This document shows, piece after piece, positions 34,120 to 44,211 of a stretch of DNA of 64,000 nt; within the stretch, counting starts at the first letter, position 1, and every line of letters starts with the position of its first letter. The stretch comes from Blastocatellia bacterium. Lineage in GTDB: Bacteria > Acidobacteriota > Blastocatellia > Pyrinomonadales > Pyrinomonadaceae. Position numbers and translations under genes: made by a program. Where the stretch lies: positions 62,001 to 126,000 of the forward strand of contig PMSM01000005.1 of assembly GCA_003168335.1 (NCBI GenBank), written 5' to 3'. The notes beneath the pieces are model-generated. The model was not told the DNA's origin and made no database searches. It was given only the letters and a program-made list of their open reading frames with translations.

Positions 34120-36336
34120 GTGAAGACCAGATCGATTAGCCGGAGAGCATTCTTACAAGTTACCGCGGTCGGAGGCGGCGGCATGCTGCTTGGTTTGTAC
34201 CTCAAACCTTTGTGGGCATTCGCGCAAGGTCAACCCGCTCCCGTCATTCCGGTCCCCAGTTCGTTCATTCGGATCGCGCCCGACGGGGTCGTTACGATCA
34301 TCGCCAAGAATCCGGAGATTGGCCAGGGCGTGAAGACTTCCTTACCGATGGTGATCGCCGACGAGCTGGACGTTGATTGGAAAGATGTGCGGATAGAACA
34401 GGCCGATTTGGACGCCACGAAGTATGCGAGCCAGTTCGCCGGCGGGAGCACTGCTACGCCCAACAGCTGGAACCCAATGCGACAGGTCGGCGCCGCCGCG
34501 CGTCAGATGCTGATCGCCGCCGCGGCGCAAACGTGGGGCGTGCCGGAGTCTGAATGCACGACTTCATCCGGCAAGGTATTCCATCAAACATCAAAACGCT
34601 CGCTTGGATACGGCGCGCTCGCCGCGAAGGCTGCGAAGCTGACTCCGCCTGATCTGCAAAAAGTTAAGCTTAAAGATCCAAAGGACTACAAGATTATCGG
34701 CACGCCGCGAGCGGGCGTCGACAACTTTGCGATCGTGACCGGCAAGCCAATCTACGGGATTGATTTCACTTTGCCGGGAATGTTGTGGGCCGTGTTTGCC
34801 AAGTGTCCGGTTTTTGGTGGCAAGGCGGTTTCGGCGAACCTCGACACGATCAAGGCCATGCCGGGTGTTCGCCATGCCTTTGTGGTCGACGGCGGCACTG
34901 AACTCAGTGGACTGCTGAGCGGAGTGGCGATTGTTGCCGATCGTTGGTGGCAGGCAAAGTCCGCGCGCGAGAGGTTGGAAGTGAAATGGGATGAAGGGCC
35001 AACGGCTTCGCAGAGCAGCGAAGGATTCGCGCGCCAGGCCGAAGCCCTCTCGAAAGAGAAGCCCATGCGATCACTTCGCAGCGATGGAGACGTCGAAGCT
35101 GCACTGGGCAGCGCGGCAAAAGTGGTCGAGGCTGCTTACGCTTATCCCTTTATCGCTCATGCTCCGATGGAGCCGCAGAACTGCACGGCACACTTCAAAG
35201 ATGGCAAGTTGGAAATCTGGGCGCCCAGCCAAACACCACAGGCCGGCCTTAGCCTCGTCGCCAGGACGACAGGTCTGGCGCCGGCTGACATAAAGCTTCA
35301 TCTCACCCGCATCGGGGGCGGCTTTGGCCGGCGTCTCAGCAACGATTACGTCGTTGAGGCCGCTTGGATCGCGAAGGAGATCGGAGTCCCGGTCAAGGTG
35401 TTGTGGACTCGTGAAGACGATATGGCGCACGATTTTTATCGGCCGGCCGGATTTCATTTCTTCAAAGGCGGCATCGACGCAGCTGGAAAGCTGATCGCCT
35501 GGCGGAATCACTTTGTAACTTTTGGTGCGGGAGAAAGATTTGGCAACAGTGCCGGAATCAACGCGACTGAGTTTCCCTCTCGCTTTGTGCCGAATTTCGC
35601 TCTTGATACATCGGTGATGGCTTCGGGTGTACCGACCGGGGCGATGCGTGCTCCCGGAAGTAACGCCATCGCCTTTGTGATGCAATCATTCATCGACGAG
35701 CTCGCACAAGCTGCCGGCAAAGACCCGATCGAATTTCGCTATTCGATTCTCGACACGACACCTATTCCCTTGCCCACGACCGGCGGCCCGGGCGGCGGCG
35801 GCGGTGGATTCAACGCGAAGCGAATGCGCGGCGTGCTGGAATTGGTGGCCGCCAAATCGAACTGGGGAAAGCGCAAGCTTCCGAAAGGAACCGGCGAAGG
35901 CGTTGCTTTTCACTTCAGTCACGCCGGATATTTTGCTGAAGTTGCCGAAGTCAGCGTCGATAGCTCGAACAAGGTGCGAGTGAACAAGGTTTGGGTGGCG
36001 GCGGATATCGGAAGCCAGGTCATCAATCCGCTGAACGCCCTAAACCAGGTTCAGGGCTCAGTCATTGAGGGGCTCAGCCATTTGATGGGATATCAGATCA
36101 CCATTAAAAATGGCCGCGCGGTCGAGAAAAATTTTGACGAATACACTCCAGTCCGAATTTCAGAAGCGCCCGCGGAAATCGAAGCGCACTTCCTCAAGAC
36201 TGACTTCCCGCCCACCGGCTTGGGAGAGCCGGCGCTGCCTCCGCTCCTGCCGGCGGTATGCAACGCGATCTTTGCGATCACGGGAAAACGAATTCGGTCC
36301 TTGCCACTGTCGAAGCAGGGCTTTAGTTGGGCTTAG
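34120..36336 (+). CDS. Isoquinoline 1-oxidoreductase-type molybdopterin subunit (IorB-like)
   Basis: A 738-residue molybdenum-binding subunit of the IorB/aldehyde-oxidase type. The N-terminus has a Tat signal (SRRAFLQ, then a hydrophobic Gly-rich stretch to about residue 35), so the holoenzyme is exported folded. Landmarks are [10 protein letters not shown]-type [14 protein letters not shown] near 396, [15 protein letters not shown] near 508-522 and the C-terminal [18 protein letters not shown] holding the catalytic glutamate. No FAD subunit is next to it, which fits the IorAB type that passes electrons to a cytochrome. The substrate is unknown. Confidence 0.92.
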   Translation: MKTRSISRRAFLQVTAVGGGGMLLGLYLKPLWAFAQGQPAPVIPVPSSFIRIAPDGVVTIIAKNPEIGQGVKTSLPMVIADELDVDWKDVRIEQADLDATKYASQFAGGSTATPNSWNPMRQVGAAARQMLIAAAAQTWGVPESECTTSSGKVFHQTSKRSLGYGALAAKAAKLTPPDLQKVKLKDPKDYKIIGTPRAGVDNFAIVTGKPIYGIDFTLPGMLWAVFAKCPVFGGKAVSANLDTIKAMPGVRHAFVVDGGTELSGLLSGVAIVADRWWQAKSARERLEVKWDEGPTASQSSEGFARQAEALSKEKPMRSLRSDGDVEAALGSAAKVVEAAYAYPFIAHAPMEPQNCTAHFKDGKLEIWAPSQTPQAGLSLVARTTGLAPADIKLHLTRIGGGFGRRLSNDYVVEAAWIAKEIGVPVKVLWTREDDMAHDFYRPAGFHFFKGGIDAAGKLIAWRNHFVTFGAGERFGNSAGINATEFPSRFVPNFALDTSVMASGVPTGAMRAPGSNAIAFVMQSFIDELAQAAGKDPIEFRYSILDTTPIPLPTTGGPGGGGGGFNAKRMRGVLELVAAKSNWGKRKLPKGTGEGVAFHFSHAGYFAEVAEVSVDSSNKVRVNKVWVAADIGSQVINPLNALNQVQGSVIEGLSHLMGYQITIKNGRAVEKNFDEYTPVRISEAPAEIEAHFLKTDFPPTGLGEPALPPLLPAVCNAIFAITGKRIRSLPLSKQGFSWA

Positions 36337-36340
36337 GTAC

Positions 36341-36431
36341 AGCGTTACAGACCCCGAGCGGTAGCGAGGTGATATTGCCACTCAAGTTGAGTTCATGATC
36401 CGGTCGCTACCGCTCCCGGTTTTGTAACGCT
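36341..36431. repeat. AGCGTTACA palindrome
   Basis: AGCGTTACA (36341) and TGTAACGCT (36423) close a palindrome with inner arms gagcggtagcga and tcgctaccgctc. The gap 36337-36676 holds this repeat and the hairpin at 36599, and no gene. Confidence 0.85.
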
Positions 36432-36598
36432 GATTCTACTTCCCGCCATCCATATGCCAGCCCGGATTTACCCGTTGCCCTTTGCGCGGAACGAAGACCT
36501 CAGTGACGCGGCCGGAGTGAGCGCTGGCCGCCTGTTTCCAACTCGTATGAATAGGTCGAGTACACCGCCGGTCGAAATAGCAGTACCCGTGAACAATC

Positions 36599-36630
36599 AG
36601 GGCTTGCTTCGGTTTCCCGAGGCAAGCCCT
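36599..36630 (-). terminator. Strong hairpin downstream of the beta-barrel gene
   Basis: A 14-bp stem with one G-T wobble (AGGGCTTGC...GCAAGCCCT) and a 4-base loop, 47 bases past the stop of the minus-strand gene at 36677. No clear T run follows on either strand, so it may stabilise the mRNA end instead of terminating transcription. Confidence 0.5.
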
Positions 36631-36676
36631 GAAGTCTTCCGACAGACGGCTGTCAAAATCAGCAAACGGCTGCAGT

Positions 36677-37567
36677 TCAGAAATGGAAGTTCACACCAAA
36701 GTTAATGGTATGGGCCTTTGTCTGCCAGGTGTACGCAACCTGGAAAGGCGGGTTTACCGGAGTCGGGTTCGCGGTGAACGACTCATTGCCCAGATTGTAG
36801 TAGAGATACTCTCCCTTGACGCTCCAATGCGGTGTGACGACGACTTCGCCACCGCCTCCGACGGTCCATCCTATCTTCGTCTTGCCGAAGGCAGCGGGAT
36901 ATTGAATAGTTCCCTGAGGGTTGAAGTTTGCGTTAGCTGAATAGTTCACATGCCCGTAGGCCAGTCCGCCGGTCCCATAGAGAAACACCTTGCTGGTCGG
37001 CGTGAAGCCCGCGCGCGGGCGCAACGTCCCAAACCACTTGGTGTCCTGATGAGCTGTCAGGCTGCCGTTCCACGCAGCGCCGTTGTTCTGTGTGAAGCCA
37101 ACGACGACCTGGGTCCCGCTCATTTTAGACCATGACAGATCCGCCTCGAGTCCGGCGACGAATTTTCCCCACTGGTGGTTGTAGCCAATCTGTCCGCCGC
37201 CATTGAACCCTTTCGGATCTGGACGGAGTGTTGTCGGCGCGAGGCTAATGAACGCCACCGCAGTCGGCAACGGAGTAAAAGTTGTGTCCGCTTTGCCCCA
37301 GCCGTAACCGAAGTGGCCGCCGACGTAAAAGCCAGTCCAGGTGCCCGGAGGAGGAGGCAGGGTCGGTTCGGGAACCGGCTTGGCCGCAAGCGTGGCGGCG
37401 CCGGACGAACCAGACTCGACGATCGTGGCGCCGTCAGTCGCTTTGTCCTGACCAGGCGTTTGATTCTGTGCCTGCGGTGAAAGCGCAAGCAACGCACCGA
37501 TGGTAAGCACCAGCGCACACTGGGCAAACCAGGTAAATAACTTATGAGAGCTTGTCTTGATATTCAT
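36677..37567 (-). CDS. Outer-membrane beta-barrel protein (opacity/Omp25-like)
   Basis: A 296-residue protein with a signal peptide (about 10-36). A low-complexity linker rich in Ala/Pro/Thr (to about 75) is followed by an eight-strand-type barrel. The barrel begins TWTGFYVGGHFGYGWG, contains GFNGGGQIGYNHQWGKFVAGLEAD, and ends in the aromatic F (TINFGVNFHF), as outer-membrane barrels do. ATG 37567 has aaggagaaacaag upstream and is preferred to a start 57 bases earlier. It matches the Omp25/31/opacity family of small surface barrels. It stands alone, followed by a strong hairpin. Confidence 0.88.
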   Translation of the reverse strand: MNIKTSSHKLFTWFAQCALVLTIGALLALSPQAQNQTPGQDKATDGATIVESGSSGAATLAAKPVPEPTLPPPPGTWTGFYVGGHFGYGWGKADTTFTPLPTAVAFISLAPTTLRPDPKGFNGGGQIGYNHQWGKFVAGLEADLSWSKMSGTQVVVGFTQNNGAAWNGSLTAHQDTKWFGTLRPRAGFTPTSKVFLYGTGGLAYGHVNYSANANFNPQGTIQYPAAFGKTKIGWTVGGGGEVVVTPHWSVKGEYLYYNLGNESFTANPTPVNPPFQVAYTWQTKAHTINFGVNFHF

Positions 37568-37886
37568 TACTTGTTTCTCCTTGGTTGAGGTTTCCTTGAA
37601 AGACTCTCGAACGCATGGTATCACACGATTAGATTGCCCTCCCTCCCTTTAGGCAGTGAAGAAAGTAAGCAGGTCTCATACCGCAGCGAGGGCGTTGGTG
37701 ACGTGTAACCAGAGTCCCGGCTTATCAGGTTTTGCCGATCCTATTTTCATCTGCCTTGATGTGTTTCTGCGGCCAATTACACAGTGCCAGCGCGATTTCT
37801 CCCGGCCGAAAGGCGCCTTTATCTGTCTCTGAATCAAAGCTCGCGCAAGTCTCAGAGACGATTGATTGGAAAGTTCGTCGCGGTTG
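37568..37886. other. Intergenic gap
   Basis: I see no gene in this 319-base gap. It should hold the promoter of the beta-barrel gene on the minus strand. A pyrimidine-rich ccctccctcccttt lies at 37638-37651. I see no repeat or clear promoter boxes. Confidence 0.4.
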
Positions 37887-38378
37887 TTACCGGGTCTTAG
37901 CCAGTCTGCCCATCACTACTAACACGCCGAGATGGTAGGCGTTGTGATCGGCGACCAGGAGGGCTTCGCGCAGGATCGTTTGGCCGTTACCGTGAGGGAT
38001 TTTGGTGAAGAGATCGGTTGCGGGATCCGCGACTAGATCTTCCATCTGCTTCAGATCGCCGCGAAACTTCTCAATGGTTTCTTTCCAAAGGTCGGCATTG
38101 CCGAGACGTCCCGGCTTTGGCCAATAACCTGCGGGCCATTTTGGCGAGACGTGATTCGAAGCGCGGCAGAATTCCAGGATGTCCCACTGCGCGATCCGCA
38201 GGTGCTCGAGCACCTGCCACGCCGTGTAGGGCAGGCCTTCAATCTTCTGGCCGCAATCTTCGGCGGGAAAGTCCGCGACGAAGTCATCAAAGCTGATATG
38301 CGCGTTGCCGCCACGTAAGAGCGAAAGCAAGTGATCGCGCAGTGACCGGTCGTTGTTAACCTTTTGGGTGACTGTCAT
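37887..38378 (-). CDS. DinB-like metal-dependent protein
   Basis: A 163-residue four-helix protein of the DinB/YfiT superfamily. The usual metal-binding histidines can be placed in VLEHLRIAQWDI (near 58) and VADHNAYHLGVLV (near 144-148). DinB-family proteins include thiol transferases and damage-induced proteins with no known activity. It stands alone on the minus strand. Confidence 0.82.
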   Translation of the reverse strand: MTVTQKVNNDRSLRDHLLSLLRGGNAHISFDDFVADFPAEDCGQKIEGLPYTAWQVLEHLRIAQWDILEFCRASNHVSPKWPAGYWPKPGRLGNADLWKETIEKFRGDLKQMEDLVADPATDLFTKIPHGNGQTILREALLVADHNAYHLGVLVVMGRLAKTR

Positions 38379-38394
38379 AACCCGTTATTCCCAG

Positions 38395-38570
38395 GTCCGA
38401 AGGACCGCCATGTAATAGCCCCGCCCGTAAGGGCGGGGGTGACGAACCGGTCGGAATATCGAGGCCCGAAGGGCCGGCACTGAGTTGTGCCGCGCCTTCG
38501 GCGCTCGAATTCATTTGTTGATGCGCCGACCACGCCCTCACGGACGTGGCTATTGCCTGCCGGCTCTTCG
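38395..38570. repeat. Cluster of small GC-rich palindromes
   Basis: Several short hairpins follow one another: ccgcccgtaagggcgg, ggcccgaagggcc, gcgccttcggcgc and cacgccctcacggacgtgg. They fill the gap before the AddB-like gene's stop codon. Confidence 0.65.
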
Positions 38571-38574
38571 AGCC

Positions 38575-41500
38575 TCAGCGCTTCCGACTAATTCGGTAAG
38601 CATCGTACCGGCATACGGCTGAATAATCACAAAACTTGCACGTTAGTTTCCCCAGCGAAGGTTGCACGCGAAAATGTCCGCCGCGCATGCCGTCGATGAA
38701 TTCCCAAACTCGGCGGCGCACTTCGTCGCGAATACGATCCATCTCAGCATCGTCAACCTGGGTCGCCTTGGTTGTGTCTGTGCAGTCGGCGAACATGCGG
38801 CGGTACAAACCCTGATTTAGCCGCGGCCCGCGGGCCTTCAATTTGTAATAGCCGCCGCCGGCCAGTGTGTACCCCGGCAGAAACAATTGTTCGAGGGCCG
38901 CGAGATAAATCGGAATCTGCACCTGCCGCCCCGATTCAATGTCGTCGAGCTTCGCTCCCTGCGACAGTTTATAGTCGTAGGCCACGGCGACCTGGTCGCG
39001 CTCGCTGATATCAACCCGATCGATTTGGCCCTGGAAGAGCGCGGTCTCAGTTGCCCCAGCGCGGGAACGTGACACCTTCAAGTAATCAGTAGACGAACTT
39101 GGATCGCTGGCTTGTGAAGCACGACCGAAGGCGAGTTCAAAGTAAGCGGGTCGAATACCGCGTTGGTTGGTGCGCTCTTGCAGCCGGAGTTCGTAGCGCA
39201 GGACTTGATCGAGAATCAGCTTGCGAATCTCGCAATCGATTTTCCAGATGCGTTGATTCAGGGGCGGCACCATTCGTTCATGCTCTTTGAAAACGTCATC
39301 CGCAGTCTCACCCAGACGCCGCCGCAATTCTTCCCGATCCAAACCAGGCAAGTATTGTTTGCGATATCCTTCGAAGAACCGCCGCAGGATGTCATGCAGA
39401 AGTTTGCCGGCATCGATGGCCTGCAGATCGAGCGCAGCCTCGCTGCGAGGTTCAAGGCGCAGCACGCGCGCGGCCATAAAACGGAACGCGCAGTTTCCGT
39501 AGGCGCTCAAACCGCTGGCGCTGTAGACGTGCTCAGGACCAAAAGTTCTGGCCAGCAGGGCACGCAAATCAGGGTTCGTGATCTCGCCGTCGAAAGGGCT
39601 AAACCGGGCGCTGTTTCGCTCGCGCTCAATCGCCACTCGCCTCACGGCGGCATTTGAGATGTGGCCCTGCGCCTCGGCGCGCGCGAGCAAATCCTTAATC
39701 TGAGCCTGTGACAAGGCGCGCTTGCGGCCGGCGCCGGGATCAAGATGTTCGCTTTGCCGAATCAGGAAGGTGGAGAGCTCAGCAGCGGTGGAAGCTTGCA
39801 TCAAGTCGCGCGCATCAAGATCGCCGCGAATCTGTTCAGTCTTAAATTCAGCCGGGTCAATTGCCCGTTTCAGTTCTTCGATATAGTAGGACGCCACAGT
39901 TTCGCTGGCCGCACTGGTCTGAAGCGGTCGGGTCAGGTACAAGCGCTCAGTTGCGCGACAGGCAGCCTGGTAGAAATAGTGTTCTTCTTTCAGCAGAGTG
40001 TCAGTAGAAATGTCTTCCAAATAAATCCCGTGCTTCTGTAGTCGCACGCGTTCTTCATGAGGGTACAGCCAGTCGCGCGACGTTCGCAGCGGAAAGCCAC
40101 CTTCGATCAAGCCGGCGATAAAGACCGTGCGAAAGCGCAAGCCGCGCACGTCCGTCGCTTCCAACACACGCAAGCCATCACGGTTCGCGGCGCCGATCGA
40201 AAGCACCTGCGAACGCAGAGAGCGCTCGACCTCGTCAATGAAACTCGAAAGAGTGATGCTGGGTGACTCGCCAGTACGGGCTTCTGATACGACTTGGGCA
40301 GCGAACCCATAACTGCGTACGGCCGCAGCCATGGCGCGTCGCAAGCCCTCCAACCCGCGCACGTCGAGGGTCGCTTGCGGCACATCGGCCGCGGGCCCAG
40401 CCTGATGGAAAGATCGCCGGACTTGATTTGAGAATTCCAATCTTTCGAGTAATAGCATCAGCGCCCGGCGCAATCCTTCGGGCTCTCCCGCTTCGGGCAG
40501 ACTCGCCACCAGGTCTTTCATGTGTTCCATCAGAATCACCGTCCAGGCAATGGCCGCTGGATGGACAGGCGCGGGCTTCTGACGTTTGGCGCTCGCGGCC
40601 GGCGCATCTGGAAGCGCTTCGTCTTCCGCGGCCGCCGCCGGGTCCTCACCTTCGCGGCCGGCGATTAGCGTCCGCGCCGCCTCGGGGGAAGGGAACATAT
40701 CGATCAGACGCTGCGCGCGTTCGATCCATGCCGCCACTCGCAGCTCGCTGCCGACATATGCGATCACGTTTTCAAGTACGTCCGGGAGCCAGCGTCCGAT
40801 GCCCAGTTCGGCCCGCAGTCGTTCGATACGTCTTTGTTCGTCCTGATCCGAAACATTTCGGACTGACGGTGATCGCGGTTCATTCTTTGCCAGCAGCAAT
40901 GCGTACTTCGCATCGAAGGTTTTGGTTAGCTCAGGCAAGTCGTCGGTTGAGACGCGAAAATATTCCGTCTTAACCAGGTGCGCGAGTTCGCTGGCCTTTG
41001 GATCACGGAGGTGTTCGCGCGAGGTGTCTTTGAGAAGTTGAAATAACTTTCCACAGGCGCGCACGGCGGGCACGTCCACGGCCTCGACGCGGCGTTCCAG
41101 ATTGGTGGGGATCGATTCGTCGGCGCACACGCGCAGGATCGTGTCGGCATAAGCGGCCCGCTCGCGGACGACCAGGGCGATTTCAGCCAGCTTGTGGCCT
41201 TCGATCAGAATCAGTCGCTTAATCTCTTTGGCGATAGACCGAATTTCAACTTCACGATCGCCGCATTCGAGAAGCTTGATGTGGCGCAAGTTGTTAACTT
41301 GCGATGGGTCTATCATCGTACGCAAGTTGCCAACTTGCGCTACATTGAATAGCCCAGCGCGCAACGGCGCCAGCGCCTCGCTTACCTCAACGCCTCCTTC
41401 GTGGGTTTCAGTTGTGAAATCGGCGATTGACTCGAGGTGTTCGATCGTTGATTGAAAGGGACGAAAGATATCTTCATTTCGATTGTCGCCGTTGAGATTG

Positions 41501-42423
41501 ACGATCGCGTTCGGCACCGCCGGGATCAGGTACTTCAGAATTTCGCCCTGCACCGGCGTGAAATCGAAGAACCCATCCAGCACCAGCAGCTCAAGGTCGT
41601 CCAGCCAAGGCAGGGAAACCGCGCGGCCATTAACCTCGCCGCGCAGAACCTGTAGCGCTCGCAGTTGGTCTGCGTCTTCATCGGTCAAGCCGAAACGATC
41701 AAGGGCTGCGGCATACGCGGCATAGATCAGCCCGACCTCGCGATCAAAATCGAGCTGCGAACGTGGCTGGCCCACAAGCTTAAGCGTGTCGCCTTCGTTG
41801 TCTCCGTCGCCATACTCACCGGCGCGCGCATCGATGGCGGTTTGAAACTCTGCGGGCGTCTTCCCCGCGCGCTGCAGCTCGCCAATCAGCGAGGCAATCG
41901 TGTTGACGCAACCATCGCGGTTAGCCAGCGGTCTGATGGCTTTAAGTCTCCCGGCGGCGCTAAGTTGTTTGATGATTTGAGAGATCAGGCTGCGCCGCAG
42001 CGGCAGCTCTTCGCGATCGATCGCTACGCGAGGAGAAAGTGTACTCTCCGTTGGTTCAGCGGACGTTTGAGTCAGAAGGCCGCGCGTCAGCAAGGGCTCC
42101 GTACCGATACTAGCCCTCCCTAACCGTCCCACCCCAGCCGGGCTGCCCGGCTGGGGACCCCGGGGTCGGGCTTCTGACACCACTGCACTCGCGAGGATGC
42201 GCCTGACAAAACCTCGGAAGAGATAGACAGGAAATTCGCCCCACACACCGCGGCCTTCGTTACCATCCAGCAGTTTCTCTGTGACCAGATCGAGCAGCGG
42301 GTGCGAAGCGGCGATGTAAAGCAGGCGTCCGGCCTGGCCCTGCGAAACGTATTCAGCGCAGCGCGCCAGCAAACGCTCGCGATTGTTACCCAGTACCGGC
42401 CCTAACCAAATTTCTTTTGACAA
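38575..42423 (-). CDS. AddB/RecB-like PD-(D/E)XK nuclease
   Basis: A 1282-residue protein like AddB: a helicase-like fold without a clear Walker A motif at the N-terminus, ending in a RecB-type nuclease. Nuclease residues are visible in QIDRVDI..., AYDYKLSQG (catalytic Lys) and RQVQIPIY (QxxxY). Four cysteines for a [4Fe-4S] staple are GNCAF plus CKFC and VC at 1262, 1265 and 1271. AddB works with AddA in recombination of double-strand breaks; no addA is in this window. The gene carries two repeat-derived in-frame insertions, at about residues 82-121 (42062-42180) and 362-380 (41284-41340). It is the last of a minus-strand nuclease cluster. Confidence 0.85.
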   Translation of the reverse strand: MSKEIWLGPVLGNNRERLLARCAEYVSQGQAGRLLYIAASHPLLDLVTEKLLDGNEGRGVWGEFPVYLFRGFVRRILASAVVSEARPRGPQPGSPAGVGRLGRASIGTEPLLTRGLLTQTSAEPTESTLSPRVAIDREELPLRRSLISQIIKQLSAAGRLKAIRPLANRDGCVNTIASLIGELQRAGKTPAEFQTAIDARAGEYGDGDNEGDTLKLVGQPRSQLDFDREVGLIYAAYAAALDRFGLTDEDADQLRALQVLRGEVNGRAVSLPWLDDLELLVLDGFFDFTPVQGEILKYLIPAVPNAIVNLNGDNRNEDIFRPFQSTIEHLESIADFTTETHEGGVEVSEALAPLRAGLFNVAQVGNLRTMIDPSQVNNLRHIKLLECGDREVEIRSIAKEIKRLILIEGHKLAEIALVVRERAAYADTILRVCADESIPTNLERRVEAVDVPAVRACGKLFQLLKDTSREHLRDPKASELAHLVKTEYFRVSTDDLPELTKTFDAKYALLLAKNEPRSPSVRNVSDQDEQRRIERLRAELGIGRWLPDVLENVIAYVGSELRVAAWIERAQRLIDMFPSPEAARTLIAGREGEDPAAAAEDEALPDAPAASAKRQKPAPVHPAAIAWTVILMEHMKDLVASLPEAGEPEGLRRALMLLLERLEFSNQVRRSFHQAGPAADVPQATLDVRGLEGLRRAMAAAVRSYGFAAQVVSEARTGESPSITLSSFIDEVERSLRSQVLSIGAANRDGLRVLEATDVRGLRFRTVFIAGLIEGGFPLRTSRDWLYPHEERVRLQKHGIYLEDISTDTLLKEEHYFYQAACRATERLYLTRPLQTSAASETVASYYIEELKRAIDPAEFKTEQIRGDLDARDLMQASTAAELSTFLIRQSEHLDPGAGRKRALSQAQIKDLLARAEAQGHISNAAVRRVAIERERNSARFSPFDGEITNPDLRALLARTFGPEHVYSASGLSAYGNCAFRFMAARVLRLEPRSEAALDLQAIDAGKLLHDILRRFFEGYRKQYLPGLDREELRRRLGETADDVFKEHERMVPPLNQRIWKIDCEIRKLILDQVLRYELRLQERTNQRGIRPAYFELAFGRASQASDPSSSTDYLKVSRSRAGATETALFQGQIDRVDISERDQVAVAYDYKLSQGAKLDDIESGRQVQIPIYLAALEQLFLPGYTLAGGGYYKLKARGPRLNQGLYRRMFADCTDTTKATQVDDAEMDRIRDEVRRRVWEFIDGMRGGHFRVQPSLGKLTCKFCDYSAVCRYDAYRISRKR
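41284..41340. repeat. GCAAGTTG palindrome inside the AddB-like gene
   Basis: GCGCAAGTTGTTAACTTGCG (41284-41303) and CGCAAGTTGCCAACTTGCGC (41321-41340) are two similar palindromes 17 bases apart, read in frame as VGNLR...VNNLR. The length and frame are kept. Confidence 0.85.
42062..42180. repeat. PGSPAG-type repeat inserted in the AddB-like gene
   Basis: This 119-base stretch matches the intergenic element at 50640-50745: both carry gcaagggctc, ccctccc, ccaccccagccgggctgcccggc and ggggacccc in the same order. In the gene it encodes RGPQPGSPAGVGRLGRA through EPLLTRGLL. At 50640 the same frame would read GVPGRAARLGWGG and EPLLTRGLM. Confidence 0.88.
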
Positions 42424-42427
42424 AGTG

Positions 42428-42540
42428 ATCTATCCACAGATTACGCAGATTACACAGAAACAGAGAAGGTTTGTTGCGGGCCGCGACTGCGCCTCAATTC
42501 AGACGTCTGCGGAATCTGTGAAATCTGCGGATCGCTCTGG
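42428..42540. repeat. CACAGATTACGCAGATT palindrome, copy 2
   Basis: The arms at about 42432-42457 (tatccacagattacgcagat) and 42512-42533 (complement, imperfect) enclose a unique loop between the AddB-like and rmuC genes. Confidence 0.85.
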
Positions 42541-42555
42541 CGCCGAACCGTTGAC

Positions 42556-44034
42556 TCAACCCTGGCCTGTTGCGTGTTTAGAACTGAGCAGCGGCAGCGT
42601 ATCTTCCTCTTCAGCGGGCTCTGCGGGAGCCACTAATTCCGGAAACAGTCCGCCCTCATCCAGGCTCAATGCGCGCGCCGACTTATCGATCGGCTCGAGT
42701 ATTTCGATCTCCTCACCGGCAATAGCGCCGATTTCTTTGAACTTTCGCGCGGTCACCAGCACCCGAGCTTCCAGCGAGCCGACGCCCTTGTTATACGACT
42801 CGAGTGCGCGATCGAGACCCCTGCCAATGTCAGCGAAATGATTTGTGAAGGTCCGCAAACGATCGTACAGGTCCTTGCCGAGACGGCTGACCTCCTGCGC
42901 ATTCGCGGCCATTTGTTCCTGTCGCCATCCGTATGAGACGGCTTTGAGCAGGGCAATCAAAGTAGTCGGGGTCGCTATGATAACGCCCTGGTTCACGCCG
43001 TCTTCGATCAACTTCGGATCGTGCTCCAGCGCGGCGCTGTAAAAATTCTCGCCCGGCAGAAACATCAAAACAAATTCAGGAGTCGGTTGCACCGTCTCCC
43101 AATAAGATTTCTTACTCAACGCGCCGATGTGCGCGCGCACCAGCCGCGCGTGATCTTTCAGCCTTTCAATCCGCACCGCCTCGTCCGTTGTCGAGATCGA
43201 TTCATAAAAAGCATCGAAGGGGACTTTCGCATCGACCACAATGGTCCGGTTGCCCGGCAAGCGCACGATTAGATCGGGCCGTATCCGGCCGTCTTCACTC
43301 GCGAGCGTCTCCTGCTCGGTAAAATCGCAGTACTGAAGCATGCCCGCGAGTTCGACCACTCGTCGCAGTTGAATCTCTCCCCAGCGTCCGCGAATGTGTG
43401 GAGTGCGTAACGCCTTCACCAGGTTTCCGGTTTCGGACTGAAGCTGCGATTGGGAAGTTACGAGCGCCCGCACCTGTTCGCGCAGTTCGGAGTAAGCTCC
43501 GGCCCGCGCTTTTTCCATCTCGCCGATCTTGCCGTCAACTCTCTCCAGCGATTCTTTCAGAGGTTTGACGAGTTGATCGATTGCTCTTTGTCTGAGTTCG
43601 AGATCCCCTTTGGCGCTGGTTTGAAACTTTTCCAATGTGGCGCGCGCCAGATCGAGAAACGATTGATTGTTGTCCTTGAGCGCATCGCGTGAGAGCGCCT
43701 TAAATTTTTCTGAGAGTTCTTCAGCGGCTTGCTTAAACGACTCTGATCTTTCCTGGGCAGCGCGACGCTCGCCTTCCAGTTGGGCCTTGAGATCGGCGTT
43801 GTCCTCTCTCAACTGCTCGCGCTGGACGACTTCTTTGTCGAACGACTGTTGCAGTTTCTGAACTTCCTGATCCCTGGCCGCGAGCCGCTCCTGAAGGGCT
43901 GCCAGCTGGGTAGCGCTGTCTGCTTTGCCGTCTTCGTAACTGCGCTGTGACTGTGCGCGCAGGATCAGCCAGACAACGACCGCGCCCACGACGGCCCCGA
44001 TCAGGATCATCAGCACTGGAATCAAGCTATCCAT
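42556..44034 (-). CDS. rmuC: DNA recombination protein RmuC
   Basis: A 492-residue RmuC-family protein. An N-terminal membrane anchor (about 5-25), a long coiled coil (about 30-180) and a nuclease-like core follow. The core starts at [22 protein letters not shown] (near 215) and holds [28 protein letters not shown] (near 252-280). RmuC limits inversions at short inverted repeats in E. coli, of interest in a genome so rich in palindromes. It lies between the OB-exonuclease gene and the AddB-like gene, all minus strand. Confidence 0.95.
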   Translation of the reverse strand: MDSLIPVLMILIGAVVGAVVVWLILRAQSQRSYEDGKADSATQLAALQERLAARDQEVQKLQQSFDKEVVQREQLREDNADLKAQLEGERRAAQERSESFKQAAEELSEKFKALSRDALKDNNQSFLDLARATLEKFQTSAKGDLELRQRAIDQLVKPLKESLERVDGKIGEMEKARAGAYSELREQVRALVTSQSQLQSETGNLVKALRTPHIRGRWGEIQLRRVVELAGMLQYCDFTEQETLASEDGRIRPDLIVRLPGNRTIVVDAKVPFDAFYESISTTDEAVRIERLKDHARLVRAHIGALSKKSYWETVQPTPEFVLMFLPGENFYSAALEHDPKLIEDGVNQGVIIATPTTLIALLKAVSYGWRQEQMAANAQEVSRLGKDLYDRLRTFTNHFADIGRGLDRALESYNKGVGSLEARVLVTARKFKEIGAIAGEEIEILEPIDKSARALSLDEGGLFPELVAPAEPAEEEDTLPLLSSKHATGQG

Positions 44035-44096
44035 CGTTTTCGCAGTCTATCAGAGTCTGTTTCGGAAATGAAACAGCGTCGCAGAGACGGCAACTC

Positions 44097-44198
44097 ATCC
44101 ACAGATTACGCAGATTTCACAGATTAAAGGGAAAGCGCGAAGCAGGTGAACAGATCATTTCACAGTCTTAATCTGTGAAATCTGCGTAATCTGTGGAT
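44097..44198. repeat. CACAGATTACGCAGATT palindrome, copy 3 (perfect arms)
   Basis: A 31-base arm (44097-44127) beginning ATCCACAGATTACGCAG is exactly complementary to 44168-44198, with a 40-base loop. Confidence 0.95.
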
Positions 44199-44211
44199 TC
44201 CAGTAAAAACG

